A DNA stretch of 7,907 bases, from assembly GCA_029861795.1 (NCBI GenBank), contig JAOTYS010000217.1:1-7907 (forward strand). Direction: 5' to 3'. Each line of letters begins with the position of its first letter. The stretch's first letter is position 1. The translations under genes were made by a program, and so were the position numbers. Below, piece after piece: positions 6,435-7,907 of the stretch. The notes beneath the pieces were generated by a model, which ran no database searches, was not told the DNA's origin, and saw nothing but the letters and a program-made list of their open reading frames with translations. Source of the DNA: Gammaproteobacteria bacterium (lineage in GTDB: Bacteria; Pseudomonadota; Gammaproteobacteria; Arenicellales; JAOTYS01).

Positions 6435-6443
6435 CAGCTTTGC

Positions 6444-7787
6444 TTGACGGAGTCAAACTCAAGTAACAACCATGCAGCAACACAACCCAACGTGAAACCA
6501 GCAGTTACATCGTCGTTGACCGCCGCGGTTACTGCGTCGTGGGCGTTACTGCTAGGCTTTGGCGTGCTAATGCTCGGCGACGGGTTGCAGGGGACGCTCC
6601 TCGCGGTGCGCGCATTCAGGGAAGGATTTGCAACACTGACAACCGGATTTGTAATGTCGGCGTTCTACGCAGGGTTTCTCGGCGGATCGCTGCTTGCACC
6701 AAAGATCGTAACCCGAGTAGGTCATGTACGAGTGTTTGCGGCATTGGCCGCGGTGGCATCAGCGGCAATACTGGTTCACGCGGTGTTCGTATCGCCTACG
6801 GCCTGGGTGTTACTGCGGTTGATCAGCGGTTTCTGTTTTGCCGGTCTATATATCGTGGCGGAGAGTTGGCTGAATGACCGTGCCAGCAATGAAACACGCG
6901 GGCAAGTGTTGTCGTTGTATATGGTGATCACTTATTTAGCCATTGGCATCAGTCAATTGTTCCTCACCCTATCCGATCCAGTGGGTTACCCACTGTTTGT
7001 ACTCACATCGATATTGATCTCAGTAGCGGTAGTGCCGTTGCTATTATCCGCGAGTCCGTCGCCGCGATTCGAAGAATCGCATACTGTAAGTCTGGTAGAG
7101 CTGTATCGTATATCGCCACTCGGTGTCGTGGGTATGTTCGGTATCGGGATGGCCATGGCAGCACTGTTTGCGCTGGGACCGGTCTACGCAGGACGCATAG
7201 GACTGACGACTGCTCAAATATCGTACTTTATGGCTGCGCCCGTGCTCACAACGGTCCTGTTTCAGTGGCCAATTGGTCACTTATCAGACCAAAGAGACCG
7301 ACGACATGTGTTGATCGTTGTGACGTTTCTTGCGGCTTTAAGTGCGGCGGTGTGTGCCTTCGCGACACAGTGGTCAGCTGTCGGGCTAACAATCGCTTTC
7401 GGTTTATTGGGGGGATTTTCTCTGCCCGTTTATGCCCTGTGCATCGCCCACACTAATGACCATCTAGCCCCAGAACAGATGGTGGCCGCCAGCGGCGGTT
7501 TGGTGCTGGCGGGCGGGATCGGAGCTGTTCTCGGGCCCCTGACGGTATCGTTTATTATGGACCTATGGAATGACAGCGGATTTTTCTGGATGCTGGCGAC
7601 AACACACGCTGCCATCGGTGGGTATGGCGTCTATCGAATGTTCAAACGTAGATCACCATCGCTTGAACAACAAGGCCACCATGCACCCGCTGTGTTTAGA
7701 CCGTCAGCGCGTGCGGTAGAGACAATTCAAGAACATTTGCGCGATGACTTTCCAGAACCTGAACGCGACCCAAAAACGCCTTCTTGA
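6444..7787 (+). CDS. MFS transporter, YcaD-like, 12 membrane segments
   Basis: The 447-residue product is an inner-membrane major facilitator protein. Hydrophobic segments fall at roughly 31-56, 64-85, 96-115, 119-140, 154-176, 181-202, 225-248, 259-278, 288-307, 311-334, 349-372 and 379-399, followed by a hydrophilic tail ending PEPERDPKTPS. SWLNDRASNETRGQVLSLYM (141-160) and QWPIGHLSDQRDRR (274-287, a motif-A-like loop) are typical of the YcaD-type branch. Glu140 at the end of segment 4 and Asp46 in segment 1 are charged residues in or near the membrane. TTG at 6444 is the first possible start in frame but has no clear ribosome site; GTG at 6492 would remove 16 polar residues without affecting segment 1. 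The position after the demethylation genes suggests transport of a substrate or product, but the direction and cargo are unknown. YcaD-like proteins are mostly uncharacterised. Confidence 0.88.
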   Translation: MTESNSSNNHAATQPNVKPAVTSSLTAAVTASWALLLGFGVLMLGDGLQGTLLAVRAFREGFATLTTGFVMSAFYAGFLGGSLLAPKIVTRVGHVRVFAALAAVASAAILVHAVFVSPTAWVLLRLISGFCFAGLYIVAESWLNDRASNETRGQVLSLYMVITYLAIGISQLFLTLSDPVGYPLFVLTSILISVAVVPLLLSASPSPRFEESHTVSLVELYRISPLGVVGMFGIGMAMAALFALGPVYAGRIGLTTAQISYFMAAPVLTTVLFQWPIGHLSDQRDRRHVLIVVTFLAALSAAVCAFATQWSAVGLTIAFGLLGGFSLPVYALCIAHTNDHLAPEQMVAASGGLVLAGGIGAVLGPLTVSFIMDLWNDSGFFWMLATTHAAIGGYGVYRMFKRRSPSLEQQGHHAPAVFRPSARAVETIQEHLRDDFPEPERDPKTPS

Positions 7788-7814
7788 GAGAACTGCAAGG
7801 TCTATCGTAAGTTA

Positions 7815-7907
7815 TTAATTCGCTGCGTGAATTCGTTCGGATTCTTTCGGCACTTGAATCACCGGTTCGACTTTTTGGAGTTCTTCCAGCGGAATATGGC
7901 ACGCGAT
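7815..7907 (-). CDS. C-terminal end of a probable oligopeptide/dipeptide-type ABC transporter ATPase (partial, cut by window edge)
   Basis: Reading the complement from the right edge gives 30 residues, beginning IACHIPLEELQ and ending ERIHAAN, then two stops in a row (TAATAA, 7812-7817). A late ACH followed by a short variable tail resembles the end of the oligopeptide-ATPase C-terminal region (oligo_HPY), in which the last cysteine of a Cys cluster sits in a (V/A)ACH motif. If so, the gene would be the last of its transporter operon and would converge on the MFS gene, 27 bases away. It could power the same importer as the family 5 binding protein at 943, encoded about 5 kb away on the other strand. 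Only a short tail is visible, so the family call is tentative; that it is coding is more secure. Confidence 0.5.
   Translation of the reverse strand: MACHIPLEELQKVEPVIQVPKESERIHAAN

Noticed and set aside
6049..6447. Plus-strand open frame of 132 codons overlapping the methyltransferase C-terminus
   Set aside because: It is a shifted frame over the conserved GPGGHF motif of the MttB-family protein; its composition is that of a shadow frame.
6472..6495. Seven-codon leader-peptide frame (ATG 6472 to TGA) overlapping the possible GTG start at 6492
   Set aside because: The overlap resembles translational coupling, but there is no ribosome site at a workable distance and the frame is short enough to be chance.
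7696..7902. Minus-strand open frame of 68 codons at the right edge
   Set aside because: It overlaps the MFS C-terminus, and another minus frame (7815-7907) gives a more plausible ATPase-like tail with tandem stops.
1..7907. CRISPR arrays, tRNA or rRNA genes, insertion sequences, phage genes
   Set aside because: I saw no spaced repeats, cloverleaf or rRNA-like sequence, transposase or integrase; all long frames are metabolic or transport genes.

Overview
The window looks like chromosomal DNA of a Gram-negative proteobacterium, most likely an alphaproteobacterium. This rests on moderate to high GC, a Tat-exported binding protein, a sec-exported ProX-type protein, and an aerobic trimethylamine-dehydrogenase-like flavoprotein beside a non-pyrrolysine MttB-family methyltransferase. 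The taxonomic call is an inference from gene content; there is no rRNA or marker gene here.

Layout from left to right. Positions 1-583 (minus strand, running off the left edge) hold the N-terminal two thirds or so of a ProX/OpuAC-type glycine betaine/proline betaine binding protein. Positions 584-942 are a divergent control region without a convincing gene. It holds a candidate minus-strand promoter, two adjoining palindromes and a candidate plus-strand promoter framed by a near-perfect 11-base direct repeat. Positions 943-2619 (plus) encode a family 5 (Dpp/Opp type) ABC solute-binding protein with a twin-arginine signal, closed by a textbook terminator at 2649-2672. Positions 2697-4730 (plus) encode a complete 677-residue protein closely resembling trimethylamine dehydrogenase, with the cysteinyl-FMN cysteine and the [4Fe-4S] cysteines but an altered substrate pocket. 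Positions 4815-6344 (plus) encode an MttB-superfamily methyltransferase without pyrrolysine. Positions 6444-7787 (plus) encode a YcaD-like MFS transporter with a TTG start behind two potential hairpins. The right edge (7815-7907, minus) holds the last 30 codons of what is probably an oligopeptide-type ABC transporter ATPase.

Taken together this reads as a methylated-amine (betaine-like) uptake and demethylation locus. Two kinds of solute-binding protein capture substrate. An MttB homologue could move a methyl group from a quaternary amine to a corrinoid protein. The flavoprotein could oxidatively remove methyl from the resulting tertiary or secondary amine, and the MFS protein could move substrate or product. 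The corrinoid protein, the permeases and any regulator lie outside the window. The substrate is not established. The most interesting point is the flavoprotein's pocket: two of the three aromatic-bowl residues of trimethylamine dehydrogenase appear to be missing, so trimethylamine is probably not its substrate.
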